Origin: JBBRHQ01 sp963781345 | GTDB taxonomy: Bacteria > Actinomycetota > Thermoleophilia > Solirubrobacterales > 70-9 | NCBI GenBank assembly: GCA_963781345.1 | Contig: CAWAFQ010000014.1 | Span: forward strand, 682,001 to 746,000 | Reading direction: 5' to 3' | Length of the DNA: 64,000 bases | Shown: in pieces, positions 47,043 through 55,233 of the stretch | Numbering within the stretch: the stretch's first letter is position 1 | Layout: each line of letters opens with the position of its first letter | The notes under the pieces: generated by a model | Database searches by the model: none | Told to the model about the DNA's origin: nothing | The model's input: the letters and a program-made list of their open reading frames with translations, nothing else | Program-made: the position numbers and the translations under genes

Positions 47043-48430
47043 GATCGCTCGTCCAGGACCCGAGCGCGGACTGCCTCCAGAGTCTTGCGGGCAAGCCGGA
47101 ACTGGCGCTTGAGACTCTCCGAGGAGGTGCCGCCCTCGATCCGCTTCGACTCGAGCCAGCTCTCACGACGCAGAAGCTCATAGTAGGTCTCGTCGAGGAG
47201 CTCGGAGTGGCGGGCGAGGTCGTCGGGGGTCAGCTGAGACAGCGAGCGGTCGCTGTCGAGCGCGTCGCGGACCAGCTCGCCGACGATGCCGTGGGCCTCA
47301 CGGAACGGAACTCCCCTGCGGACGAGCATGTCGGCGATCTCGGTCGCCGCCAGCATCTCGTCGCCCGAGGCGGCCTCCAGCCGTTCGCGGTCGAAGCTGA
47401 TCCCGGCGAGTATCCCCTGCGTGGCGTCGAGGGTGGTCTCGATCGTGTCGACGGTGTCGAAGAGCGGCTCCTTGTCCTCCTGCATGTCTTTGCCGTAGGT
47501 CAGCGGCAGTCCGTGCAGGACCCCGAGGACGGCGCCGAAGCTGGAGGCGACCCGAGGCGCCTTTGCCCGCAGCAGCTCGGCCGAGTCGGGGTTCTTCTTC
47601 TGCGGCATGATCGAGGAGCCCGAGCAGAAGTCCTCGCCGAGCTCGCAGAATCCAAACTCGCTGCTCGACCACAGCACCAGCTCCCCCCCGAGACGCGAGA
47701 GGTGCATCGCGCAGATCGAGGCGGCCGAGAGGTAGTCGAGGACGAAGTCACGGTTGGAGGCGCCGTCGATCGAGTTCGCGGTGACGTGCTCGAAGCCGAG
47801 GTCGTCGGCGACGGCGCGGCGATCGATCTCCCAGTTGACTCCGGCCAGCGCCCCTGAGCCCAGCGGCATCACCCCGGCGCTGTCGAGGGCGAACTGAAAG
47901 CGCAGCACGTCACGCCCGAGCATCCAGAAGTAGGCGAGAAGGTGATGCCCGAGATAGACCGGCTGAGCTCGCTGCAGATGGGTGTAGCCGGGCATCGCCC
48001 AGTCGCGGTGGCGCTCGGCGAGGCCGAGCAGCTCCTCCATCACCCCGCGCAGGAGCTCGATTGCCCTCAGCGAGTGCGACTGCACGACCATCGCGACGTC
48101 GGTGGCGACCTGGTCGTTGCGCGAGCGGCCGGTGTGGAGCTTGCCGGCAACGGGCCCGGCAATCTCGGCGAGCCGCCGCTCAATCGCCATGTGGATGTCC
48201 TCGTCGGACGCCTCGAACTCGAACTCGCCGCGCTCCAGCTCGCCCCCGACCTGCTCGAGCCCCGAGTCGAGCGTCGCCAGCTCACCCTTGGTCAGGACCT
48301 TCATCTCGAGCAGCGCCCGGGCGTGGGCTCGTGACTGGTCTATGTCGTAGGGCGCCAGCCTCCAATCGAACTCGATCGAACGGTTGAGCCGCCAGAAGCG
48401 CGGATCGGGTTCTTCGTGGAAGCGGGACAT
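47039..48430 (-). CDS. argH: Argininosuccinate lyase
   Basis: Last step of arginine synthesis, splitting argininosuccinate to arginine and fumarate. 463 residues from ATG at SRFHEEPDPRFWRLN. Signature GSSIMPQKKNPD; also HTGRSRNDQVATD, PGYTHLQRAQPV, DGASNRDFVLDYL. No other arg genes are nearby. The promoter GATAAT (complement at 48438-48443) lies exactly 7 nt before the ATG, so a leaderless mRNA is predicted; a weak upstream start overlapping it was not used. Confidence 0.95.
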   Translation of the reverse strand: MSRFHEEPDPRFWRLNRSIEFDWRLAPYDIDQSRAHARALLEMKVLTKGELATLDSGLEQVGGELERGEFEFEASDEDIHMAIERRLAEIAGPVAGKLHTGRSRNDQVATDVAMVVQSHSLRAIELLRGVMEELLGLAERHRDWAMPGYTHLQRAQPVYLGHHLLAYFWMLGRDVLRFQFALDSAGVMPLGSGALAGVNWEIDRRAVADDLGFEHVTANSIDGASNRDFVLDYLSAASICAMHLSRLGGELVLWSSSEFGFCELGEDFCSGSSIMPQKKNPDSAELLRAKAPRVASSFGAVLGVLHGLPLTYGKDMQEDKEPLFDTVDTIETTLDATQGILAGISFDRERLEAASGDEMLAATEIADMLVRRGVPFREAHGIVGELVRDALDSDRSLSQLTPDDLARHSELLDETYYELLRRESWLESKRIEGGTSSESLKRQFRLARKTLEAVRARVLDERS

Positions 48431-48511
48431 CTGCCGGATTATCGCGCTTGAAACCGATACCCGTATGGGGGATGGTTTCGGGGTGCGAAACCACGACATG
48501 AGGAGGAGCCG
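48431..48511. promoter_or_regulatory. argH / small monooxygenase divergent promoter region
   Basis: 81 bp. Minus strand: GATAAT-N7-ATG for argH. Centre: an imperfect inverted repeat GAAACC...GGTTTC (48450-48479) with a further GAAACC at 48487, possibly an operator. Plus strand: GAGGAGGAGC Shine-Dalgarno just before the next gene. Confidence 0.5.
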
Positions 48512-48814
48512 ATGCTCGTAGCGCTGACGGTACGCAAGGTCAAGCCCGGGAAGGCCGATGACCTGGTTGCGGCGATGGATCCGGGTGATCGCGAGGTGCC
48601 CGAGGGCTGGAAGCGCTTCTACGCCCTGCGCAGCCTCTCGGACCCCGACGAGATCATCACCTTCGGGTTCTTCGACGGGACCATCGAGCAGCTGCGCGAG
48701 GGTCAGAGCCAGCAGGAGGGCTACCAGGCGATGCGCGCGCAGACCGACCCGTTGGTCGAGTCAATCGGCGCCGACGGGATCTACGAGGTGATCGTCGAGG
48801 AACAGATGGGCTGA
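48512..48814 (+). CDS. Small ABM-like (antibiotic biosynthesis monooxygenase fold) protein
   Basis: 100 residues with a strong Shine-Dalgarno (AGGAGGAGC) 4 nt upstream. Dimeric alpha-beta barrel pattern: LVALTVRKVKPGKADDLVAAM, RFYALRSLSDPDEIITFGFFDGT, then YEVIVEEQM. This fold is used by heme-degrading or quinone monooxygenases and by proteins without known activity; no diagnostic active-site residue stands out. Monocistronic. Confidence 0.65.
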   Translation: MLVALTVRKVKPGKADDLVAAMDPGDREVPEGWKRFYALRSLSDPDEIITFGFFDGTIEQLREGQSQQEGYQAMRAQTDPLVESIGADGIYEVIVEEQMG

Positions 48815-48817
48815 GTC

Positions 48818-49933
48818 TCAGCCTCCGAGGGCGGCGCCGAGGGCCGAGCAGACGCGGTCGACCTGGCCCTCGGTCATCGCGGGGAAGAACGGCAGCGCCA
48901 GCGAGCGGGCCGCGGCGGCCTCGGCTACCGGGAACTGCCCCTCGGAATAGCCGAGCTCGCGCAGGTGCGGGAAGAGGTGGATGCACGGCAGGTAGGCCTT
49001 GCTGGCTATTCCCTTCGCTCCGAGGCGGGCCATCACCGACTCACGATCGGCACCCTCGGGGAGAGTGACGACGTAGACGAACCAGCTGCGGCGCTCGTCG
49101 CCACGGCCCGCGGTCGGCACCCCCAGTCCTTCGACCCGCTCGAGCCCGGCGGCGTAGAGCCCCGCGACCCGCTCGCGCGCTGCCAGCATCCCGTCGAGGT
49201 GCTCGACCTGCGCGACCCCGATCGCGCAGGCGACATCGGAGAGCCTGTAGTTGAAGCCGAGGCCCTCGTGCTCGAGCCAGCCCATGTCGGCGGCGCGGCC
49301 CTGGTTTCGCTCGGAGCGCAGGCGAGACGCCACCGCCGGGTCCGAAGGCACCGCGATCCCGCCCTCGCCGGTCGTCATCTGCTTGTTGGCGTAGAAGGCG
49401 AAGGTGGCGATGTTCCCCCGGGTCCCGGCCATTCGTCCCTCGGAGTCGACGGCGCCGAGCGCCTCGCAGGCGTCCTCGAGGATCCCGAGGCCGTGGCGCG
49501 CCGCGACTGCCTCCAGCTCAGGCATCGCCGCCGGGTAGCCGAATATGTCGACGGGCAGAAGCCCCGCCGTGCGCTCCCCCGTCGCGGCCTCGGCTGCGGC
49601 CGGGTCGATGTTCAGGGTCTCGGGGTCGATCTCGCAGAAGACCGGCCTGGCGCCCTCGTAGAGAATGCAGTTCGCCGAGGCGACGAAGCTGAAGGGACTG
49701 GTGATGATCTCGTCGCCCCGGCCCCAGCCGAGGGCTCTGACCCCGAGGTGCAGGGCCGTGGTCCCGCTGGAGACGGCGACCGCGTCATCGACCCCCAGCC
49801 AGGCGGCGAACTCGTCCTCGAAGCGCTCCAGCATCGGCCCCAGCGAGAGCCGGCCGGAGCGCAGCACCTCGAGCACCAGCTCCTCCTCCCGCCCTCCTAT
49901 CTCGGGCTTCGCAAGCGGAATGGGCTCGCTCAC
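48818..49933 (-). CDS. DegT/DnrJ/EryC1/StrS family PLP aminotransferase
   Basis: Sugar-aminotransferase-type enzyme, 371 residues from GTG (SEPIPLAKPEIGG) overlapping the cimA stop (GTGA). Typical: the N-terminal PLAKPEIGGREEE, AVAVSSGTTALHLGVRAL, DEIITSPFSFVASANCILYEGA, EDACEALGA, the PLP lysine in FAFYANKQMTTGEGG, LGFNYRLSDVACAIGVAQ. Such enzymes transaminate keto-sugars for surface glycans; coupling to cimA is unusual and no sugar genes are near, so substrate is uncertain. Confidence 0.85.
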   Translation of the reverse strand: MSEPIPLAKPEIGGREEELVLEVLRSGRLSLGPMLERFEDEFAAWLGVDDAVAVSSGTTALHLGVRALGWGRGDEIITSPFSFVASANCILYEGARPVFCEIDPETLNIDPAAAEAATGERTAGLLPVDIFGYPAAMPELEAVAARHGLGILEDACEALGAVDSEGRMAGTRGNIATFAFYANKQMTTGEGGIAVPSDPAVASRLRSERNQGRAADMGWLEHEGLGFNYRLSDVACAIGVAQVEHLDGMLAARERVAGLYAAGLERVEGLGVPTAGRGDERRSWFVYVVTLPEGADRESVMARLGAKGIASKAYLPCIHLFPHLRELGYSEGQFPVAEAAAARSLALPFFPAMTEGQVDRVCSALGAALGG

Positions 49934-51549
49934 GAACCCTCCGGCGACGCCGGCGCCCTCGCCTGCGCTCTGCGCTCTGCGCCTCCTGCCTTCTTCGGCT
50001 GGAACGCGTACTCCAGAGACTCCACCAGCGCCTCCCACGAGGCTTCGATGATGTTCTCCGAGACCCCGATCGTCCCCCACTCGCGCTCGCCGTCGGACGA
50101 GTCAAGGAGAACCCTGGTGACGGCGCCGGTTCCGTGGTCGGAATCGAGGATCCGCACCTTGTAGTTGGTCAGCTCGATCTCGGAGAGGTGGGGATGGCGA
50201 TCGGTGATCGCGGCGCGCAGCGCGCGGTCGAGTGCGTTGACGGGTCCGTTGCCCTCGGCGACCTTGACGTAGCGCTCCCCCTCGACCCAGACCTTGATGG
50301 TCGCCTCGGTCCCGACCTTTCCGTCCTCTCGCTTGTCTGTGATTACGCGAAAGCTCTCGAGGCGGAAGAGGGGTGTGTAGTCGCCGCTCTCACGCCGCAG
50401 CAACAGCTCAAAGGAGGCGTCGGCCGCCTCGTAGTGATAGCCGGCGTGCTCGCGCTCCTTGAGCCGGGCGAGCGCGCGGCGGGCGCCCTCGTCATCGACC
50501 TCGATTCCGATCTCGGTGGCGCGGCTGAGAATCGTTCCCTTGCCCGAGACCTCGGAGACCAGCACCTCGCGGTCATTGCCGACGGTCGCCGGGTCAATGT
50601 GCTCGAAGGTCCGCGGGTCGGCGCTGACGCCGGCGACATGCATCCCTCCCTTGTGGGCAAAGGCGTTTCGCCCGACGTAGGGTTGGTCGGGGTCGGGGCT
50701 CTCGTTGAGGAGCTCATCGACAAAATGGGCGACCTCGGTGAGGCTCGCGAGCTGCTCCGGAGAGACCACCTCGATTCCCATCTTCAGCTGGAGCGCCGCC
50801 AGGATCGAGACCAGGTTGGCGTTTCCGCAGCGCTCTCCGTACCCGTTGATCGTTCCCTGCACCATCATCGCGCCCCCGGAGACTGCTGCGAGCGAGTTGG
50901 CGACGCCGCACTCGGCGTCGTTGTGGGTGTGGATGCCGATCTCAACCGCTCCCTCGAGTTGCTCGACGACGGACCTGGTCGTCGCCCCGATCACGTCGGG
51001 GAGATTGCCACCGTTGGTGTCGCAGAGAGTGACGTTCTCGGCACCGCCGGCGATCGCCGCCCGCAGGCACTCGAGCGCGTAGCCAGGATCGTCGCTGTGG
51101 CCGTCGAAGAAGTGCTCGGCGTCATAGATGACCCGCTTGCCGTGCTCACGGCAGAAGGCGACCGACTCCGAGATCATCGCCAGGTTCTCCTCGCGTGAGA
51201 CACGGGTGACCTTTTCGAGATGGAGGCCCCAGGACTTGCCGACCAACGTGACCGCGGGAACCGCGCTTTCGACCAACACCCCGAGCGCCTCGTCGGAGGC
51301 CGCCTCGATGCCGCGGCGCCGGGTCATCCCGAAGGCGCAGACGACGGCTGTCTCCAGGTCCTCGGAGGCGAGCAGCTCGAAGAGCTCGGCCTCCTTCGGA
51401 TTGGAGCTGGGAAAACCGGCCTCGATGAACTGGACTCCGAGCGCGTCGAGGGCGCGGATCACCCTCAGCTTCTCCCGCGCCGAGAGTGACATGCCGCTGC
51501 CCTGCATACCGTCGCGCAAGGTCGTGTCGTAGAGCTTCACCTTCTGCAT
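49930..51549 (-). CDS. cimA: Citramalate synthase
   Basis: HMGL/LeuA-like enzyme condensing pyruvate and acetyl-CoA to (R)-citramalate, a threonine-independent entry to isoleucine. 539 residues from ATG at QKVKLYDTTLRDGMQGSG. Catalytic-domain motifs: IEAGFPSSNPKEAELF, CDTNGGNLPD, the metal-binding HTHNDAECGVANSLAA, NGYGERCGNANLVS, NAFAHKGGMHVAG; C-terminal regulatory domain (KVRILDSDHGTGAVTRVLL). The GMQGSG and HNDAECGVANS variants fit CimA rather than LeuA, whose gene lies at 58.4 kb. Products feed LeuCDB encoded nearby. Confidence 0.9.
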   Translation of the reverse strand: MQKVKLYDTTLRDGMQGSGMSLSAREKLRVIRALDALGVQFIEAGFPSSNPKEAELFELLASEDLETAVVCAFGMTRRRGIEAASDEALGVLVESAVPAVTLVGKSWGLHLEKVTRVSREENLAMISESVAFCREHGKRVIYDAEHFFDGHSDDPGYALECLRAAIAGGAENVTLCDTNGGNLPDVIGATTRSVVEQLEGAVEIGIHTHNDAECGVANSLAAVSGGAMMVQGTINGYGERCGNANLVSILAALQLKMGIEVVSPEQLASLTEVAHFVDELLNESPDPDQPYVGRNAFAHKGGMHVAGVSADPRTFEHIDPATVGNDREVLVSEVSGKGTILSRATEIGIEVDDEGARRALARLKEREHAGYHYEAADASFELLLRRESGDYTPLFRLESFRVITDKREDGKVGTEATIKVWVEGERYVKVAEGNGPVNALDRALRAAITDRHPHLSEIELTNYKVRILDSDHGTGAVTRVLLDSSDGEREWGTIGVSENIIEASWEALVESLEYAFQPKKAGGAERRAQARAPASPEGS

Positions 51550-51717
51550 CTGATGCCTTTCTGATTCGAGAAGTCGAGCGGGAGGCCTTTCGGCCAATCG
51601 GCGCAGCTCGGGCCGCGCTGCCGGCAGCCGCCCTAGGGCAGGACGGCGGCGGCGCCCGTAATTCGGGCGATCCGCGGAATCGACTCTGACTCGAAGCGAT
51701 GCATCTGAGCGATGACC
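51550..51717 (-). promoter_or_regulatory. cimA leader region with hairpins
   Basis: 168 nt between ilvE and cimA. Minus strand: a 23-codon ORF with Ile codons (51633-51704), then GCTGCCGGCAGC palindrome, then GGCC-GAAA-GGCC hairpin, then AGAAAGG 7-8 nt before the cimA ATG. The layout resembles an amino-acid attenuator. Confidence 0.5.
51633..51704 (-). CDS. Putative Ile-containing leader peptide for cimA
   Basis: ATG to TAG, 23 residues: MHRFESESIPRIARITGAA then AVLP. Three Ile within seven residues, then Val and Leu just before the stop, in the 5' region of an isoleucine-pathway gene. It starts 14 nt after the ilvE stop. A suggestive but unproven sensor of charged tRNA-Ile. Confidence 0.45.
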   Translation of the reverse strand: MHRFESESIPRIARITGAAAVLP

Positions 51718-52656
51718 TTACTGTGTCCCGGCCGCCGGCTGGGGCACCTCGACCGGGTCGAGCCACTCGTGGTACTCCTCGGCGCGCCCGCAGAGGGCGT
51801 CCTCGAACTTCGCCTGCACGTGGCGGGTTATCTCGCCCGGCTCGCCGAGGTCGTGGTCGTCGATCTCGCGCACCGGCACAAGCTCGGCGGCGGTGCCGGT
51901 GAGGAAGACCTCCTCGGCCATGTAGAGCTCGGCGCGGGCGATGTCTCGCTCGACGACGGTGTAGCCGAGGTCGCGGGCGATCTGGATCACCGACTTGCGG
52001 TTGATCCCGTCGAGGATCGAGGCGACGTGCGGCGGGGTGGCGATCTCGCCGTCGCAGACGACGAAGATGTTCTCCCCCGAGCCCTCGCAGACGAAGCCGC
52101 GCTCGTCGAGCAGGATCGCCTCCTCGTAGCCGGCGTTGGCCGACTCGGTCTTGGCGAGGATCGAGTTCAGGTACTGGCCCGAGGCCTTGGCATGGGGGAT
52201 GAGCCCCGCGGGTGAGATTCGCCGCCATGAGGAGACCTTGGCCCGCACACCCTTCTGCTTGCCCTCCTCGCCGAGGTACGCGCCCCAGGGCCAGACCGCG
52301 ACGATCACCTCGATCGGCGCATCGTGCGCGTAGAGGCCCATCTCGCCGTAGCCACGGAAGGCGAGCGGGCGGATGTAGCAGCTGCGAAGGCCGTTTCGGC
52401 GGATCAGCTCCCTCGTCGCCTCGCCGATCTCCTCGGTCGAGTAGGGAAGCTGGAGGTAGTACATCTGGGCCGATAGCTCGAGCCGGCGGAGGTGGTCTGC
52501 GTGGCGGAAGATCGCCGGGCCGCGCTCGGTCTCGTAGCAGCGGATGCCCTCGAAGACTCCGGTTCCGTAGTGCAGGCCGTGGCTGAGGACATGGACCTGC
52601 GCCTCGTCCCAGGGGACGAACTCACCGCTCTTCCAGATCAGCTCAGCCTTTTCCAT
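51718..52656 (-). CDS. ilvE: Branched-chain amino-acid aminotransferase
   Basis: Class IV PLP enzyme transaminating Leu, Ile and Val with 2-oxoglutarate. 312 residues. Landmarks: WDEAQVHVLSHGLHYGTGVFEGIRCY, YIRPLAFRGYGEMGL, PLP lysine in HAKASGQYLNSILAK, EAILLDERGFVCEGSGENIF, FLTGTAAELVPV. Short (subgroup I) form. Own promoter: TTGGGA, 17 bp, CATACT with its last base 7 nt before the ATG, giving a leaderless transcript. Confidence 0.93.
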   Translation of the reverse strand: MEKAELIWKSGEFVPWDEAQVHVLSHGLHYGTGVFEGIRCYETERGPAIFRHADHLRRLELSAQMYYLQLPYSTEEIGEATRELIRRNGLRSCYIRPLAFRGYGEMGLYAHDAPIEVIVAVWPWGAYLGEEGKQKGVRAKVSSWRRISPAGLIPHAKASGQYLNSILAKTESANAGYEEAILLDERGFVCEGSGENIFVVCDGEIATPPHVASILDGINRKSVIQIARDLGYTVVERDIARAELYMAEEVFLTGTAAELVPVREIDDHDLGEPGEITRHVQAKFEDALCGRAEEYHEWLDPVEVPQPAAGTQ

Positions 52657-52663
52657 GCGGGCA

Positions 52664-52692
52664 AGTATGCCGAAATCTCAGCCAGTTCCCAA
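52664..52692 (-). promoter_or_regulatory. Leaderless-type promoter of ilvE
   Basis: Minus strand TTGGGA (52687-52692), 17-bp spacer, CATACT (52664-52669); seven bases then the ATG. Confidence 0.7.
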
Positions 52693-52718
52693 CTGACGCG
52701 GGCGGCGGGCGGCGGCGC

Positions 52719-53809
52719 TCAACCGAGCGCCTCGATCACGGCCGTGGTCATCTCCTCGGTTCCGACCGAGGTCTCACCCTCGACGGCGGCTCCGCCGGGC
52801 CCCGACGCCAGGTCCGGGGTCCTCAGACCGCGCTCGAGCGCGCTGTCGACCGCGGTCTCGATCCGGGCCGCCTCGGCGGGCATCCCGAGGCCGTGACGGA
52901 GCATCATCGCCGCTGAGAGGAAGGTCGCCAGCGGGTTCGCCTGGCCGCTGCCGGCGATGTCGGGGGCGGAGCCGTGGACCGGCTCGAACAGCCCGGGGCC
53001 CTCGCCCTCCCCCCGAGACTGGCCGAGGGCAGCATCCCCAGCGAGCCGGTCAGCATCGCCGACTCGTCGCTGAGGATGTCGCCGAAGAGATTCTCGGTGA
53101 CGATCACGTCGAAATCGGCCGGGCGCGAGACGAGCTGCATCGCCGCGTTGTCGACGAGCAGGTGGTCGAGCTCGACATCGGCATGGGCGGCGGCTACCCG
53201 GGTCACCGTCTCGCGCCACAGCCGCGAGGTCTCCAGCACGTTTGCCTTGTCGACCGAGGTGACGTGCCCGGCCCGACCGCTGCCCTCAGCGCGGTGGCGG
53301 GCGGCGTCGAAGGCGACATTCGAGATCCGCTCGATCTCGGCAACCGAGTATGCGCAGGTGTCGTGGGCGACGTCGCCGTCGCGGCCGCTGTCGCCGAAGT
53401 AGATGCCGCCGGTGAGCTCGCGCACAACCAGCAGGTCGGTCCCGGCGATCCTCTCCGGGCGCAGCGGGCTCGACCCGATCAGCGCCGGGCTCGGTCGCAC
53501 CGGGCGCAGGTTGGCGAACAGTCCCAGCCCCTTTCGAAGTCCGAGAAGACCCTGCTCGGGTCGCGGGGCTTCGGGGTCGGTCGTATCCCACTTGGGCCCA
53601 CCGACGGCACCGAGCAGGACCGCGTCGGCCGCGCGACAGGCGTCGAGGACCTCGTCGGTGAGGGCGGTGCCGTGTGCGTCGATCGAGGCGCCGCCGACGA
53701 TCCGCTGATCCCACTCGAAGTCCCCGAGTTGCTCCAGCAGCCTGCGGGTGGCCGCGACGATCTCGGGGCCGATCCCGTCGCCGGGCAGGAGAACGACTCG
53801 GGCGCTCAT
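52719..53809 (-). CDS. leuB: 3-isopropylmalate dehydrogenase (one frameshift)
   Basis: Third leucine-specific step, oxidative decarboxylation of 3-isopropylmalate. N-terminal LLPGDGIGPEIVAATRRLL, GAVGGPKWDT, LRKGLGLFANLRPV, ELTGGIYFGDSG, SVDKANVLETSRLWRE, DNAAMQLVSRPADFDVIVTENLFGDILSDE, then in another frame FEPVHGSAPDIAGSGQANPLATFLSAAMML to the end. The break is at a C6/G6 run near 53009-53014; adding one base gives a continuous protein. ATG overlaps the methyltransferase stop (ATGA). Confidence 0.9.
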
Positions 53810-54597
53810 TCGCCGGCCTCGCTGGTGTCGCCGCCGGCTCGGGCCTCGATGTTGAGTCGGATGTAGTCGAGGGTCAGCGGCTCACCGGAGCGCTCGAGCA
53901 CCGACTCCGCGAAGGGCCGGCGCAGGTCCTCCGGCAGCCGGGCAAGATGCTGGCCGAGGGTGACGGTGGAGACGAACTCGAGGGGCCGCGCGGGCGTCAC
54001 CGGCTTGGGCTCCAGCCAGCAACGCGCATCGCTGAAACCGGCCGCTAGCAATCTGCGCTCGGTCTCCTCGGGTCCGGCGAAGTTCCACATCGCCCCCATG
54101 TCCTCGAAGTGGGCCGCGAACCGGGGCAGTGCCACGACCTCGGCTATCACCCTGGTGTGCTCGGCGACGTTTCCCTCCCCCCCGCACTGGGCGACCAGCC
54201 TGCCGCCCGGCGCCAGGGCCGCCCGCAGGCGACCGAAGAGGAGATCGTGCTTTCCAATCCAGTGGAAGGTGGCGGTGGAGAAGATCAGGTCGACCGGCTC
54301 GGACAGCTCCAGCTGCGTGAGGTCGGTGACGAGGTAGCGGGCACCATCCCCCAGCCTTTCCCTCGCCTTCTCGATCATCGCCTCCGACGCGTCCGCGGCG
54401 ATCACGCTGCCCTGCGGTAGGCGCCGGGCCAGCTCGGCGGTGACCCGGCCCGAGCCGCAGCCGGCGTCGAGCGCGCTCTCGTCGCCGCGAATCTCGAGCC
54501 TCTCGAGGACCTCGAGGCCCCAGGCGAACTGCGGATCGGAGACCTCATCGTAGGTCTCGGCGTCCCACTCCCGCGGGCCCGTGTCGACGCTGCCCAC
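53806..54597 (-). CDS. SAM-dependent methyltransferase, trans-aconitate 2-methyltransferase-like
   Basis: Class I methyltransferase, 263 residues from GTG (GSVDTGPREWDAETYD). Motif I ALDAGCGSGRVTAEL, motif II region VIAADASEAMIEKARE, motif IV DLIFSTATFHWI, ALAPGGRLVAQCGG. The N-terminal WDAETYDEVSDPQFAWG resembles Tam, which methylates trans-aconitate and also isopropylmalate; its place between leuD and leuB makes an aconitate/isopropylmalate-like substrate attractive, but this is inference. Confidence 0.8.
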   Translation of the reverse strand: MGSVDTGPREWDAETYDEVSDPQFAWGLEVLERLEIRGDESALDAGCGSGRVTAELARRLPQGSVIAADASEAMIEKARERLGDGARYLVTDLTQLELSEPVDLIFSTATFHWIGKHDLLFGRLRAALAPGGRLVAQCGGEGNVAEHTRVIAEVVALPRFAAHFEDMGAMWNFAGPEETERRLLAAGFSDARCWLEPKPVTPARPLEFVSTVTLGQHLARLPEDLRRPFAESVLERSGEPLTLDYIRLNIEARAGGDTSEAGE

Positions 54598-54599
54598 GC

Positions 54600-55163
54600 C
54601 TACAGCTCCGTCGTCACCGGTCCATGGGCCGAGCGGCCCGAGGACTCGAACTCGTCGATCGCGGCGATGCTCTGCATCGTCATCCCTATGTCGTCGAGGC
54701 CGTTGAGCAGCCGGTGCGTTATCTCGGGCTCGAGCGCGAAGCTGAAGACCCCTGCCGAGCAGTCGACGGTGCCATCGTCGAGGTCGATCCGGGCCGACCC
54801 GGCCTCGGCCACGGCCCGGCAGTGCTCCTCGTCCAAGACCACGGGCAGCAGCCCGATCTTGGTGCAGTTGACGTAGAAGATGTCGGCGAACGAGGGCGCG
54901 ATGATCGCCTCGAAGCCGAAGTCCTGAAGCGCCCACGGAGCGTGCTCGCGCGAGGAGCCGCAGCCGAAGTTGCGCCCGGCGACGAGGATCGGGTTCGGCT
55001 CGAGCTCGATCTCGCCCGAGCGGATCCAGTCGTAGAAGAGGAACTCGCCGAAGCCGCTGCGCTCGACCCGCTTCAGGAACTGCTTCGGGATTATCTGGTC
55101 GGTGTCGACATCGGCGCGGTCGAGCACCGAGACGTCGCCTCGGATCACATCCACTGGCCTCAT
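54600..55163 (-). CDS. leuD: 3-isopropylmalate dehydratase small subunit
   Basis: Swivel subunit of the [4Fe-4S] isomerase, partner of LeuC. About 187 residues from ATG at RPVDVIRGDVSVLDRADVDTDQIIPKQFL. Signature NFGCGSSREHAPWAL, then IIAPSFADIFYVNCTKIGLLPV. Three bases separate its stop from the methyltransferase start. The C-terminal tail (EFESSGRSAHGPV) is variable. Confidence 0.94.
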   Translation of the reverse strand: MRPVDVIRGDVSVLDRADVDTDQIIPKQFLKRVERSGFGEFLFYDWIRSGEIELEPNPILVAGRNFGCGSSREHAPWALQDFGFEAIIAPSFADIFYVNCTKIGLLPVVLDEEHCRAVAEAGSARIDLDDGTVDCSAGVFSFALEPEITHRLLNGLDDIGMTMQSIAAIDEFESSGRSAHGPVTTEL

Positions 55164-55233
55164 TGCGTGCCTCCTGTCTGTGCCCACACCCGGCATTCCC
55201 GGACGCGTGGCGGGGGAGATGGCGGCATCTGCC

